A stretch of DNA of 62,500 nt from Sinorhizobium terangae (GCF_009601505.1 NZ_WITC01000139.1:1-62500), one strand, 5' to 3'. Shown: positions 22,510 to 31,152, numbered from the stretch's first letter. The notes: generated by a model not told the origin, from the letters alone. Program-made: numbers and translations.

Positions 22510-24683
22510 AATCCGTTAGATTGCTGTTTGCCAGCGGCGCTTCGTTCGTCGTGATGGCGTCGCATGCACATGCGGACCCGGTGTCGCTGATCGCGACGGC
22601 CATTCATGGCTTTCTGCTTTCGAGCACAGCAGTCGCCGCGACGGCCGCCGGCACGATCGCAACGATCGCCGCGAACGTGATCGTCGGCGGGGCTCTGGTC
22701 GGCCTGTCCATGATCGGCCGCCAGCGGCAAACCGGCACGGTGAAGGCCGCCGATGCGAAGGGCACCTTCGAGAGCGGCGAAAGCTCGGTGATCGAGGGGC
22801 TCGGCCGCGTGCGCGTCGGCGGGCTGAAAGCTTTCGGGAACACCGACGGTTCGACGCGCTGGCGGCTCGTCTGCCGGCTTCAGGGGCCGATCGATGCGAT
22901 CGAGCAGTATTTCGTTGGCGGTCGCGAGGTGACGGTCGATTCGGATGGTGACGTTTCCTCGCCGCCCTGGTCGAAGTCCGGCGGCTCCTGGATGAAATGG
23001 GAGGACAAGAAGGGTACAGGATCTGAGACCGCGTGGCCGGCGCTGATCAGTGCTTTTCCGGAACTCTGGAGCAGCGCTCACCGGGTGCGCGGCATTGCGC
23101 AGTCGCTTGTCACTTTCTTCAATCCGGGGCTCACCTCGTCGAAGTATCTCTCGCTTTACCAGGGAGGCGTTCCGGATACCGAATGGGTGGCGCGTGCATC
23201 GCTGGTCTACGATCCGCGCGACGACAGCGCAGATCCCGACGACGATGATACATGGAGCTGGAGCGAGAACGGCATTCTCTGCGCCGCGCATGTGCTGCGC
23301 CGCGATCCGGCCTTCACCTCCGATCGTTTCGACTGGCCGCTGATCACCACTCAGGCGGTTAAGGCCGACATCTTCATCGCGACGAAGACCGGCACTGAGA
23401 AGCGAGCGCGCTGCGGCGGCATGTGGGCGTGGGAGGGCGCGCGCCGCGACACGATGCAGGACATCCTCGATTCGATCGGGGCAGAGATCCGCTATACGGC
23501 CGAGGGCAAGATCTGGTTCGAGCTGATCGATGACGATCCGTCGCCGGAAATCAGTCTCGTGCCGATCGACCTCCTCGAGCTCGACTGGATTTCGGGACCT
23601 GAGGCAGTCGAGCGGCCGAACATCTGCCGGATCAAATACTATTCGCCGGAGCGCAATTACGAGCTCGCCGACATCGACATGACCGGCATCGCCTGGGCGA
23701 AGGTCGATGACGAGGTGACGCTCTACGGCCCCAAATATCACGATGTCGAGCTGCCGTTCTGCCCTTCGGCGAGCCAGGCGCAGCGGATCGCCCGGCGACG
23801 GTTCCTGCAAGCGCGCGGCGACACAGGCGTCGCCGTGACGAACATGGTCGGGCTCGCCGCCTGGGGGCTCTACTACGGCGAGATCGAGCTGCCGGATCTC
23901 GGCGACGTGGAGAAGGTGAAGCTCTTGCCGCCGCGCATCGACGACAGCCGGGGCACGGTGGAAATCCCTTTTGCGGTCTGGCCATCGCTGCCGGCGTGGA
24001 ACCCGGCGACAGACGAGGCGGACGCGCCGGAAGCTCTGCCGGAGATGCAGTATGAAAGCTCGCTGCCGACGCCGGACGCGCCGACAGCGGCGGTGCACAT
24101 AACCTATCCGATCAGTGGCAACAAGGAATTCAGGATCGCCTACACACTGCCAGGCGTGAGCTTCAGCACGGTCGAGGCGACGTATCGCGCCTATAGCGGC
24201 GGGCTGCCCGGTTCCTGGTCTGGCATGAACGAGCAATCGACCTTCGCCTATATCGGGGCCGATCTCTTCGGGCAGGAGGTCGACGCGCGGGTCAGGATCT
24301 TCGAAGGCGATGACGGCAGCTATTACTCCGATGTCCTGCATGTCACAGCTGCAGTGAACAACGCACCCTGCGGACAGCCGATCCTTGTTTCCGGCGGCAC
24401 GACCGTGTCGGGCACGACTGCTGCGCTCGATGTCACGGTTAACGCCACCGAGCTGCGCTGCGCTTCGATCCGCCTCGACCGTCGCGTCGATGATGGGTCG
24501 GGGTTCGGCCCCTGGTCGACACGCAACGAAAAAGATGCGCGTCCCTTCCAGGATGTGACTTTTGGCGACAGCTACACCGGCGGCGGTTTTGGCCAACGCA
24601 CCGTCGAATGGCGACTGATCACCAAAACCACCGGCGGCGTCGAAGGCACGCCGCGCACCTTCTCGGCTCAGATCAACCTCTAG
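22506..24683 (+). CDS. Tail hub / host-specificity (J-like) protein, 725 aa
   Basis: The central tail-tip protein. After a hydrophobic N-terminus the chain is long and beta-rich with VIEGLGRVRVGGLKAFGN, TLYGPKYHDVELPFC, and Ig/FN3-like repeats in the last 250 residues (AAVHITYPISGNKEFRIAYT and so on). Similar proteins in rhizobial phages and gene transfer agents form the receptor-proximal hub. The ATG at 22506 overlaps the preceding stop; the first about 25 residues (MKSVRLLFASGASFVVMASH) look like a signal peptide, which is odd for a virion protein, so a start at 22554 (MASHAHADP) is an alternative. Confidence 0.8.
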   Translation: MKSVRLLFASGASFVVMASHAHADPVSLIATAIHGFLLSSTAVAATAAGTIATIAANVIVGGALVGLSMIGRQRQTGTVKAADAKGTFESGESSVIEGLGRVRVGGLKAFGNTDGSTRWRLVCRLQGPIDAIEQYFVGGREVTVDSDGDVSSPPWSKSGGSWMKWEDKKGTGSETAWPALISAFPELWSSAHRVRGIAQSLVTFFNPGLTSSKYLSLYQGGVPDTEWVARASLVYDPRDDSADPDDDDTWSWSENGILCAAHVLRRDPAFTSDRFDWPLITTQAVKADIFIATKTGTEKRARCGGMWAWEGARRDTMQDILDSIGAEIRYTAEGKIWFELIDDDPSPEISLVPIDLLELDWISGPEAVERPNICRIKYYSPERNYELADIDMTGIAWAKVDDEVTLYGPKYHDVELPFCPSASQAQRIARRRFLQARGDTGVAVTNMVGLAAWGLYYGEIELPDLGDVEKVKLLPPRIDDSRGTVEIPFAVWPSLPAWNPATDEADAPEALPEMQYESSLPTPDAPTAAVHITYPISGNKEFRIAYTLPGVSFSTVEATYRAYSGGLPGSWSGMNEQSTFAYIGADLFGQEVDARVRIFEGDDGSYYSDVLHVTAAVNNAPCGQPILVSGGTTVSGTTAALDVTVNATELRCASIRLDRRVDDGSGFGPWSTRNEKDARPFQDVTFGDSYTGGGFGQRTVEWRLITKTTGGVEGTPRTFSAQINL

Positions 24684-24716
24684 CTGATTATTTTCATAAC
24701 CGCAGTGGAGAATTGA

Positions 24717-27398
24717 ATGTCTCTTTTCACGAAGACGGCAGAAAGCGTTTTCGCGCCTTATAATAGTGACGGAACGCCGCGAGAGATCGAGCCGCTGGAC
24801 GCGCAGGTCTGGGGCACCGAGACCGAGCGTTTGATCACGTCCTTCCAAGCCGGCGGCGGCATCATCTTTCCCGACAAGGCGACGATGGACGCGACGCTGA
24901 CCTATGCCGCGAACCAGATGGCATGGGTGATGGGTGATGCCACGGTCGCCAATAACGGCATCTACCGCAAGATCGGTGCATCCGGTTCCGGCTCTTGGGT
25001 ACGCATGGGCGATTTGCCGTTTCCGTTTATTCCGGCCACAGATGTCGGCGCCGGCACGCCGAATGCCATTCAGGCGACGAGCAGCCTTCCTGCGTCTGAA
25101 TCGGCACTAATCTGGGTGAGCGTCTTCGAGCCGAACACGGGCACGCCTGTCACGATCTCCTTCAACGGCGGCGCGGTGCTGACGATCAAGACGAATGCGG
25201 GCAATAATCCGGCCGCTGGCGGGATCTCTGGTATCTTGCTCGGCCGGATCGTGGGGAACACGTTCCGGTTGGTGAGCGACCAGGTGAGCGCCGCCGTCCT
25301 TGCGGCGGCTGAGGCTGCGCAGGCGGAAGCCGAGAACGCTCGGGACACTGCGGTTGCCGCCGCCGGGAGTCTGGTTGTAACGCGCTTCGCGACCAAGGCC
25401 GACCTTGAGGGAATGTCCGTCAGTTCCACGGCAAAATCGGCCTGGCTTGCCGGGTACAACACGATCAGCGACAACAAGGGCGGCACCTATTGCCGGGTAA
25501 ATGCGCAGCCGTCCCATGGCGACTGGATCCGCTCGACCGACCGGTATAGGGCGGACGGCGTCATCGATGCTACCAATGGCGGCTATTGGGAACGGCTCAT
25601 CGATGAGCGCCGGCGCAGTGATAACGCGGCGCTTTTACAGTTTCACAAAAAGCGGATGCAGGACGGTGAAGCGGTACGGGTGCTGCCGTTTGGCGACAGC
25701 CTTACGGCTGGCACCGGTGCCGATCCTGGCTTTGCTTACCCGGCCCAGCTCTGGGATATGTGCAAACTCTACTACAAGAACACCAGCATCGTCTTCGGCA
25801 ATGCCGGCGTCGGCGGAAATACCTCGCAGCAGCTGATCAGCCGCTACGCGACCGACGTGACCTCCTTTGCGCCTGATATCGTCATTCTTATGGTCGGGAT
25901 GAACGATGCCAATCCGGACGCAGGAATCTCGGTGGAAACCTACGAGGCGAACCTGTCGCGGCTGGTCTCAATGATGAAGCGGGACGGCTATGCGGTCGTC
26001 ATGGGCGATATCACTCCGCGGAAGCGCATGAACAACACCGGCCCGCAGTTCGTGGATGTTTACCGCAAGGCGTGTCATAGGGTCGCCGCTTCTCACGGCG
26101 TGCACTTGGTGCCCTTGAACGACATCATCACCGATCTGGTTTCCTCGAAGAACGGCTATTCGTTCGGCGACCTGACCTCCGACGGCATCCACTACACGAA
26201 TGCTGGTTATGAACTGATGGCCGGGGCTTTCCTTGCCTACGCCCTTGCGACCGAACCGCTCAATGTCCGCTGCGGCGCGCAGAAGGATATGCTCGGCAGC
26301 CATGTCGTTCCCGTCGGCAATGCCGTGGTGACTTATGTGAAGATGGAGGACAATGCTGTCAACTCCAAGGAAGCGGCGACGCTCCGCTACACGGCGACGG
26401 ATAACGCGTCCAACCTCGTTATCTACCTGTGGGTCGAGAATTACGAATATTCCGACCTGGTGCTCTATCTGACGCGGGAACGCCACGCGACGCTAACGCC
26501 ATCATTGTTGCTCACCAACCTCGACATTCCCGGCGACACGGCCAATACGTTCACCCTCGGCACCAATGTAGGCGGTGGATCGACCGGCCGGGCGATCTCC
26601 GTTCCGCTGAGGGCCTGCCGTCTCCGGCCGGGGCTCAACCGGATCAACATGCGGGTGACCAGTACCCAAACGGCGGAGTTCGCCAAGTTTTCAGTCACCC
26701 CGGTTCCGCAGGACTTCTACGATTTGCGCGGCCTGTTCGACGAGCGCTATTCCGGAGCGAACGTGCCCTATTCGTCCGAGGCCGGCGCGCTCGACTACAA
26801 CGCCGTCCCCGTCATCCTGGGGGCTCGGATGGGTATCAAGGCAGTCAAGTCGGGTGGCGGTCGAACCGTGCTCGGTCGTCTGGAAACGGCGCCGGAGAAT
26901 GCTTCGACCTGGATGTCTCGCTACAGGATTCGCGGCAAGATGGTCGACGGTCTGGTGCTGGAGCTTGGCGAACAATCCAATCCGGGGCGAGAACATACAC
27001 CGCTGGTCGAGTACAGCTTTGCCAAAACGTCCGGCACGGTCTGGACCGTCACTGCGACCTTCAGGGCGGCTGGCGGCAACATCGTCATCACGACGGTTGC
27101 CGTTACGGTCACCAACACTAATAACGACTTGACGCTGACCCTCTTCTTCAACCGGACAGATACCTCGCTGTACCTGGACAGTGTCACCGGTTCGCCGATC
27201 ACGGTGCCATTCGCTTTGGGGCCGGCATTTTTGGTTGCTCGCAACGCTGGTGCGTCCGACGCGGTATTCAATCCGCCCTATCGTCTCGGTACGGGGGGGT
27301 ACAACACCCTTGTCGACGGCGAGGAGTGGATCGATTTCGCGGCCTCGACTTTCAGCACGGTCATCGGTGGCGTGAAGAAGTCGGTTGCGCTGGCTTAG
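24717..27398 (+). CDS. Tail fibre with SGNH/GDSL hydrolase domain, 893 aa
   Basis: Residues about 1-100 resemble the base of rhizobial phage fibres, then a repeated-like beta/helix part (about 190-300). Residues about 320-520 are an SGNH hydrolase: block I GDS (326-328) with nucleophile Ser328, block II GNAGVGGN (361-368), block III GMND (Asn396), block V DGIHYTNAG (Asp489, His492). The C-terminal 350 residues are beta-rich. It could deacetylate surface polysaccharide on adsorption, as hydrolytic phage spikes do. No chaperone gene is evident. The 3' end overlaps a small minus-strand gene by 4 nt. Confidence 0.85.
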   Translation: MSLFTKTAESVFAPYNSDGTPREIEPLDAQVWGTETERLITSFQAGGGIIFPDKATMDATLTYAANQMAWVMGDATVANNGIYRKIGASGSGSWVRMGDLPFPFIPATDVGAGTPNAIQATSSLPASESALIWVSVFEPNTGTPVTISFNGGAVLTIKTNAGNNPAAGGISGILLGRIVGNTFRLVSDQVSAAVLAAAEAAQAEAENARDTAVAAAGSLVVTRFATKADLEGMSVSSTAKSAWLAGYNTISDNKGGTYCRVNAQPSHGDWIRSTDRYRADGVIDATNGGYWERLIDERRRSDNAALLQFHKKRMQDGEAVRVLPFGDSLTAGTGADPGFAYPAQLWDMCKLYYKNTSIVFGNAGVGGNTSQQLISRYATDVTSFAPDIVILMVGMNDANPDAGISVETYEANLSRLVSMMKRDGYAVVMGDITPRKRMNNTGPQFVDVYRKACHRVAASHGVHLVPLNDIITDLVSSKNGYSFGDLTSDGIHYTNAGYELMAGAFLAYALATEPLNVRCGAQKDMLGSHVVPVGNAVVTYVKMEDNAVNSKEAATLRYTATDNASNLVIYLWVENYEYSDLVLYLTRERHATLTPSLLLTNLDIPGDTANTFTLGTNVGGGSTGRAISVPLRACRLRPGLNRINMRVTSTQTAEFAKFSVTPVPQDFYDLRGLFDERYSGANVPYSSEAGALDYNAVPVILGARMGIKAVKSGGGRTVLGRLETAPENASTWMSRYRIRGKMVDGLVLELGEQSNPGREHTPLVEYSFAKTSGTVWTVTATFRAAGGNIVITTVAVTVTNTNNDLTLTLFFNRTDTSLYLDSVTGSPITVPFALGPAFLVARNAGASDAVFNPPYRLGTGGYNTLVDGEEWIDFAASTFSTVIGGVKKSVALA

Positions 27399-27562
27399 AT
27401 GATATTTTCGAACCGTTCGATTTCTTCCGATCGCTCATCGATGATGATCGTAAGAAATTCCTCAAATGCCGATTGAAGATCGTTCATCGACTGTGAACGC
27501 CTGCACTTCTCGCGCAGTCGGATCAGTTCCTGCCGGCGATCTTCCGGTGATTTCAGCCCCAT
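27395..27562 (-). CDS. Small helical protein, 55 aa (paralogue A)
   Basis: Begins MGLKSPEDRRQELIRLREKC and is charged and helical (FEEFLTIIIDERSEEIERF). It is a paralogue of the neighbouring gene (27578-27793): both share MGLKSPEDRRQ-LI-LREK and MNDLQSAFEEFLTIIIDERS. GTG/ATG starts up to 27577 are possible; ATG 27562 begins the shared block. It converges with the tail-fibre gene. Function unknown; it looks like cargo inserted behind the tail genes. Confidence 0.6.
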   Translation of the reverse strand: MGLKSPEDRRQELIRLREKCRRSQSMNDLQSAFEEFLTIIIDERSEEIERFENII

Positions 27563-27577
27563 CGTTACCACTCTCAC

Positions 27578-27793
27578 TCAAATATGCATCATTCTAAAAA
27601 GCCGGCGGAATAGCGCGCTCACCGGTCCCCTCTGGTGGGCGCCGCCCCCGGCATCCGATCGCTCATCGATAATGATCGTAAGGAGTTCCTCAAATGAGGA
27701 TCGAAAATCATTCATCAGCTTTTGTGAATGCCTGGACTTCTCGCGGAGCAGGATAAGATCCTGCCGGCGATCCTCCGGTGATTTCAGCCCCAT
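27578..27793 (-). CDS. Small helical protein, 71 aa (paralogue B)
   Basis: Begins MGLKSPEDRRQDLILLREKS; shares its first about 50 residues with paralogue A, then departs after DERSD into a Gly/Pro/Arg-rich, apparently unrelated tail (AGGGAHQRGPVSAL...). This looks like a duplicate whose end was replaced by a frame disruption or read-through. ATG 27793 begins the shared block. The upstream strong start is not obvious (GGTGGG). Confidence 0.55.
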   Translation of the reverse strand: MGLKSPEDRRQDLILLREKSRHSQKLMNDFRSSFEELLTIIIDERSDAGGGAHQRGPVSALFRRLFRMMHI

Positions 27794-27919
27794 TTCAGTG
27801 CCCACCATTTATCAGCCGTCTTACGCCTATCTCAGGCACAACCTATAGGCAAGTGGGTGGCATTTCGGGGTGCCGTATCGTATTTCTCGTTCAAGGGGAA
27901 TCGGAGCTGTGTCGTCGAA

Positions 27920-28300
27920 ATGTCTATAGACGTCCTAATCAACGAACTTAAGGGCTTGAAAGAAGGGGATCGGGGCGTCGACAGAAAAATTGCCCGTCAA
28001 CTCGGCTGGAAACGGCATGTGGAAAATCGAGGCACAAACCAAAACGGCCAGCCTATCGAGAAGGTCAAATGGATAGGGGCGGAAGACGGAAAGCTGCCCC
28101 TTTTTACGGATTCGCTTGACGCCGCCTTTGGCCTGGTTCGGATCGTGACGGGGTTTAGGCTCGGCGGAGTCAGTTGGGGCAACGGGGAATTCAGGGCTGT
28201 TATCGGCGAGGGCCTTTATTGTACCGGCGCGACACCGGCAATCGCACTGTGCATCGCGGCGATGACCGCGAAGCGGGGCGAAGACCAAGACGAAGAATAA
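27920..28300 (+). CDS. Phage ABA-sandwich-like protein, 126 aa
   Basis: Begins MSIDVLINELKGLKEGDRGV. The end (LFTDSLDAAFGLVRIVTGFRL ... GATPAIALCIAAMTAK) is like the small 'phage ABA sandwich' domain found in many phage hypothetical proteins: a charged acidic strand, a central Trp and the final ATPA-AL-IAAM helix. ATG 27920 is chosen over earlier frame starts (27857) whose peptide (SYFSFKGNRSCV) is not like the family. Codon use and AT content are clearly different from the tail genes. Function unknown; likely cargo. Confidence 0.6.
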   Translation: MSIDVLINELKGLKEGDRGVDRKIARQLGWKRHVENRGTNQNGQPIEKVKWIGAEDGKLPLFTDSLDAAFGLVRIVTGFRLGGVSWGNGEFRAVIGEGLYCTGATPAIALCIAAMTAKRGEDQDEE

Positions 28301-28342
28301 TGAAGCTGCCGCGTTGGCTTAGAGAATCGGTGCGTGAAACAA

Positions 28343-29050
28343 TCACCAGCACGCCCGTAGCGACAAAAGTCCATCGGGCGGATCGAAAGTCACAAAGCAG
28401 GAGTCTCCGAGTTCCGTTAACAGGCGTGGTTCTCGTGGCCGAAATGCAATCCTGAATTCCTGCTGAGCACTGAAATGCGATGGTTTGCAAAAGGGACCTT
28501 CGTCGAACATCGTCTCGCTCGGGATGTTTCGCTCCCGTTTGTCGTAGGTAACCTCTTCAAGGTAAGCTCCGCTAAACCAATGGTGAATTGGCCGGCCGAG
28601 AATTTTTCCGGTAGCGACGATGCACTCGTAGAGTTGTTCGACGTCGGATATTTCGACACAAGAGTCATACCGATACCCGTCCGGGGCATCGACGCACATG
28701 GCTTTTCTTGCTGACTTGAACGGCTCTCTAGAAAGGCAGAGGATGTAAAACTCCTCACCTACAATTCTGTGCGTGCCTGGTCCGATGACAATTTCCGTAT
28801 CTTCGCGAATGCCGGTAATGATCATCTTGTGGGCACCTTGGATCATGACGTTATCGCCGATGTTCGGGTCGCGCCCGGATATGCGAATTTCATCGTTTAT
28901 ACCGGTGGACACACCTTCTAGTCGGTCAGCGATCCACTCTTGATCGTCCGCAACTTCCATGCTGCGGAAATGCTCCAGCGTTCCTAGTCGCATCGTCCCC
29001 CATAGGATCGACTGCACGTGCTTTGCCATGCAAAATTTATAGAACGCCAA
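28343..29050 (-). CDS. Hypothetical protein, 235 aa (DUF2971-like?)
   Basis: Begins with TTG at 29050 placed 8 nt after GGAGG, so translation should be good. The sequence MAFYKFCMAKHVQSILWGTM, FYILCLSREPF and the end SHFSAQQEFRIAFRP recall DUF2971 proteins (front motif, middle 'CLS', and a final E-(Y/F)-R), a family seen in mobile DNA and prophages, some suspected in defence. I would call it only a resemblance. It is on the opposite strand to the phage genes and more AT-rich, so it is probably a lysogeny cargo gene. Confidence 0.55.
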   Translation of the reverse strand: MAFYKFCMAKHVQSILWGTMRLGTLEHFRSMEVADDQEWIADRLEGVSTGINDEIRISGRDPNIGDNVMIQGAHKMIITGIREDTEIVIGPGTHRIVGEEFYILCLSREPFKSARKAMCVDAPDGYRYDSCVEISDVEQLYECIVATGKILGRPIHHWFSGAYLEEVTYDKRERNIPSETMFDEGPFCKPSHFSAQQEFRIAFRPREPRLLTELGDSCFVTFDPPDGLLSLRACW

Positions 29051-29208
29051 CTTTCATGCCTCCGATGACCGAGTGGGTTGAAGTTTTTTACTGGCGCAAC
29101 CGGTAACACAACCAGACGGCGATGCGCTACCTGGCAGTAAGTCGTCGGCCGCCCCGGCAATTCGCTCCCTGATCCACTTCGGATCGTTTTCAACAAAAAG
29201 GAAAACAG

Positions 29209-30024
29209 ATGGACAGAACCGTGCCTCCCGGCGCGGCGATCCTGCTTGACTTCATCCGTGAAACGGAAGTCGGGCAGGCCGACCGCGCATCCTATGACGT
29301 GATCTATGGCCACAACCAGGACAAGCTGCCGCAGCCGCTGACGACCATGACCTATGGCGAGGTGGTCGATGCGCAAAAGGGCTGGTCGAAGCGTTTCAAG
29401 TCGAGCGCGGCCGGCGGCTACCAGTTTATGCGGCACACGCTGATCGACCTGGCGAATGCCATGCCTTCGATCAAGGGCACCGATCGCTTCACGCCGGATC
29501 TGCAGGACCGGCTCGGCTACAAGCTGTTGGTCCGCCGCGGCTATCCGGAATTCATCGTCGGTAAGATCGACATCGTCGAGTTTGGCAAGCGCCTGGCGCA
29601 GGAGTGGGCATCGTTTCCCGTTCTGGCGGACACCAAGGGCAATGAGCACGAGGTGAGGCGCGGGCAGTCCTACTATGCCGGCGACGGGCTCAACAAGGCG
29701 CTGGTGAAGCCAGAGAAGGTGGAGGCGTTGCTGCGCGAGGTCCTCGAAGTGGCGCGGCGGCCGCATGAGGTCGAGGAGGGGCCGCAAGCAGCGCCGCCGG
29801 CTGTGCCTGTGCCAAAGCCGAAACCAAAGCTGGTACGCAAATCCGGCCGATTCTGGACCTGGCTGCTGACGGCCGGCGGAACGATCGTCACGGCGCTGAA
29901 AGAGCTGAACCTGGTGGCGCTCGACTGGCGGGTGCAGATCGCCATCCTCGCCGTCATCGTCGGCTTCGCGATCTACGCGATCAGCTCGATGCCGGCGGTG
30001 CGCGACGCGTTGGGGCTGAAATGA
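29209..30024 (+). CDS. Endolysin (muramidase/transglycosylase-like) with C-terminal membrane helix, 271 aa
   Basis: Degrades peptidoglycan at lysis. LLDFIRETEVGQADRASYDV with Glu17 as the likely catalytic residue, then SSAAGGYQFMRHTLIDLA and LQDRLGYKLLVRRGYPE match lambda R-like (GH104-type) lysozymes (about residues 1-155). A Pro-rich linker (about 190-208) leads to a membrane segment (IAILAVIVGFAIYAISSM, about 245-262), so it may be membrane bound until the holin fires. RBS: AAGGAAAA before ATG 29209. Overlaps the next gene by 4 nt. Confidence 0.85.
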   Translation: MDRTVPPGAAILLDFIRETEVGQADRASYDVIYGHNQDKLPQPLTTMTYGEVVDAQKGWSKRFKSSAAGGYQFMRHTLIDLANAMPSIKGTDRFTPDLQDRLGYKLLVRRGYPEFIVGKIDIVEFGKRLAQEWASFPVLADTKGNEHEVRRGQSYYAGDGLNKALVKPEKVEALLREVLEVARRPHEVEEGPQAAPPAVPVPKPKPKLVRKSGRFWTWLLTAGGTIVTALKELNLVALDWRVQIAILAVIVGFAIYAISSMPAVRDALGLK

Positions 30025-30266
30025 TGATCCCCTGGTCGAAGATCCTCGGCGGCGTGCTTGTGCTCGCCGCCATCGCCTGGGTCGTCCTCGAGATCCGCGA
30101 GGACGGCGCCGAATCCGTCAAGCAAGCCATCGAAAGGCAGAACAATGAAGCGGCTCATCAATCGGACGCTGGCCGCAGCGATTATGACCGTTGCCTCGAT
30201 GGGGGCGGCGTGTGGGACTTCGGCGCCGGCAGATGTCGCAGGCCTGCGCCGGGTCGTCGGAACTGA
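30021..30266 (+). CDS. i-spanin-like small membrane protein, 81 aa
   Basis: A one-helix protein: an N-terminal membrane segment (ILGGVLVLAAIAWVVLEI) and a charged periplasmic part (AESVKQAIERQNNEAAHQSD). It overlaps the endolysin end (ATGA) and the next gene lies inside it in another frame, as in Rz/Rz1 nested pairs. The periplasmic part is much shorter than in lambda Rz, and the tail has a DRCLDGGGVW motif common in small rhizobial phage proteins. Role in outer-membrane disruption is inferred from topology and position. Confidence 0.6.
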   Translation: MMIPWSKILGGVLVLAAIAWVVLEIREDGAESVKQAIERQNNEAAHQSDAGRSDYDRCLDGGGVWDFGAGRCRRPAPGRRN

Positions 30267-30390
30267 TCTGATCGGCGCGCGAGGGGCAACGCCAGCGGAT
30301 CAACGGAAGATCGACCGGACCGTCGTCGGCATCTGCGCCGCGGCGGTCTGGACGAAGGCGGAATGTGCGAGACACGGGGAAGGGCGCTGA
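30145..30390 (+). CDS. o-spanin-like lipoprotein candidate, 81 aa, overlapping in another frame
   Basis: ATG 30145 gives MKRLINRTLAAAIMTVASMG followed by AACG: a signal peptide with a possible lipobox Cys (about residue 23). It overlaps the preceding membrane-protein gene by 122 nt in the +1 frame, as Rz1 does with Rz. The mature part is small with a Gly/Ala-rich end (VVGICAAAVWTKAEC). It would join the inner-membrane partner to the outer membrane at lysis. The lipobox is imperfect, so moderate confidence. Confidence 0.55.
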   Translation: MKRLINRTLAAAIMTVASMGAACGTSAPADVAGLRRVVGTDLIGARGATPADQRKIDRTVVGICAAAVWTKAECARHGEGR

Positions 30391-30716
30391 TGCCGCAGAA
30401 ATACACGTCTTTGATTGAACTGCTCAATGCATGGTTCGGCGGCGCCGCGACGACGATCATCGGCGCGGTTGTCGGACGCCTGATGTGGCACACGAACGAA
30501 GTCCGGAAGATGCGCCGGAAGTTCTTCGGCAAGGAGCTGCTGTGGGAAATGCCGATCGCCGTCGGTATGGCCTTCATCGGTGAGGGGCTTTCGACCTGGC
30601 TGCAACTTGAGCAACCGATGGCGACAGGGCTGATCGCGGCACTCGCCTATCTGGGGCCGCGCGGATCCGAGGTGCTGTTCATGAAGTGGTTTGGGGCGAA
30701 GGTAGAGAAGGGCTAG
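30390..30716 (+). CDS. Holin, 108 aa
   Basis: Makes lesions in the inner membrane at lysis. Three hydrophobic segments are visible (LLNAWFGGAATTIIGAVVGR, LLWEMPIAVGMAFIGEGLS, MATGLIAALAYLGPRGSEVL), similar to superfamily III phage holins. ATG 30390 overlaps the previous stop (TGATG) and follows GGGGAAGGG; the longer frame from 30363 lies in the previous gene. Position with endolysin and spanins supports. Confidence 0.8.
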   Translation: MPQKYTSLIELLNAWFGGAATTIIGAVVGRLMWHTNEVRKMRRKFFGKELLWEMPIAVGMAFIGEGLSTWLQLEQPMATGLIAALAYLGPRGSEVLFMKWFGAKVEKG

Positions 30717-30858
30717 AATGCCGCCGGATCTGCGCAAGCGGGCTTGATCTCGCTTGTGCCTTCACTATCTCTATAGCAGTAGCGACGTTCGAAGCGGTTC
30801 CCTTGGATGGAACAGGGCGAATGCGCCCCAGCAACATAATTGATACGTCGCAAAGGAG

Positions 30859-30886
30859 GAGCTGCAGCGTGCGCCCACTGCAGCTC
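30859..30886. terminator. Hairpin between convergent genes
   Basis: GAGCTGCAG (30859-30867) and CTGCAGCTC (30878-30886) form a perfect 9-bp stem with a 10-nt loop between the holin gene and the minus-strand 78-aa gene. There is no good T-tract on the plus strand; on the minus strand CTCCTTTG follows. A weak bidirectional terminator is possible. The 30717-30895 gap contains no gene. Confidence 0.45.
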
Positions 30887-30895
30887 TGTATGTGT

Positions 30896-31132
30896 TCAGG
30901 CCATCTCGCGGTCTTGAGGAGATGGGCCGCCGTCGTCGCCGTCATCATCGTCACCCGGCCACCATCCTTGCCAATCATCACCGAGCGCCTCTTTAGCCTG
31001 CTGGCCGTCCAGCCGGGTCATGAGCCGCTGGAGCAGTTGGTGTTCCGTGATGCCGCTCTCCGGTGGCAGGTATGCGGCGATATCCTTCTGGCAATCCCAG
31101 ATCAGCTTTTTCATTTTGAGCGCATCGGCCAT
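30896..31132 (-). CDS. Hypothetical acidic-tailed protein, 78 aa
   Basis: ATG 31132 has AGGAG seven nt upstream. The product is helical (ADALKMKKLIWDCQKDIAAYL, then GITEHQLLQRLMTRLD) and ends in a very acidic WPGDDDDGDDGG tail. It follows the 70-aa gene on the same strand (20 nt apart). At the right edge of the prophage, it may be the last phage gene or a chromosomal one. No family recognised. Confidence 0.55.
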   Translation of the reverse strand: MADALKMKKLIWDCQKDIAAYLPPESGITEHQLLQRLMTRLDGQQAKEALGDDWQGWWPGDDDDGDDGGPSPQDREMA

Positions 31133-31152
31133 GATCGGTCTCCTCGGCAGGG

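Noticed and set aside
22422..24848. 808-codon frame antisense to the tail hub gene
   Set aside because: Arg/Asp-rich shadow; the opposite strand carries a coherent tail protein with its neighbours overlapping.
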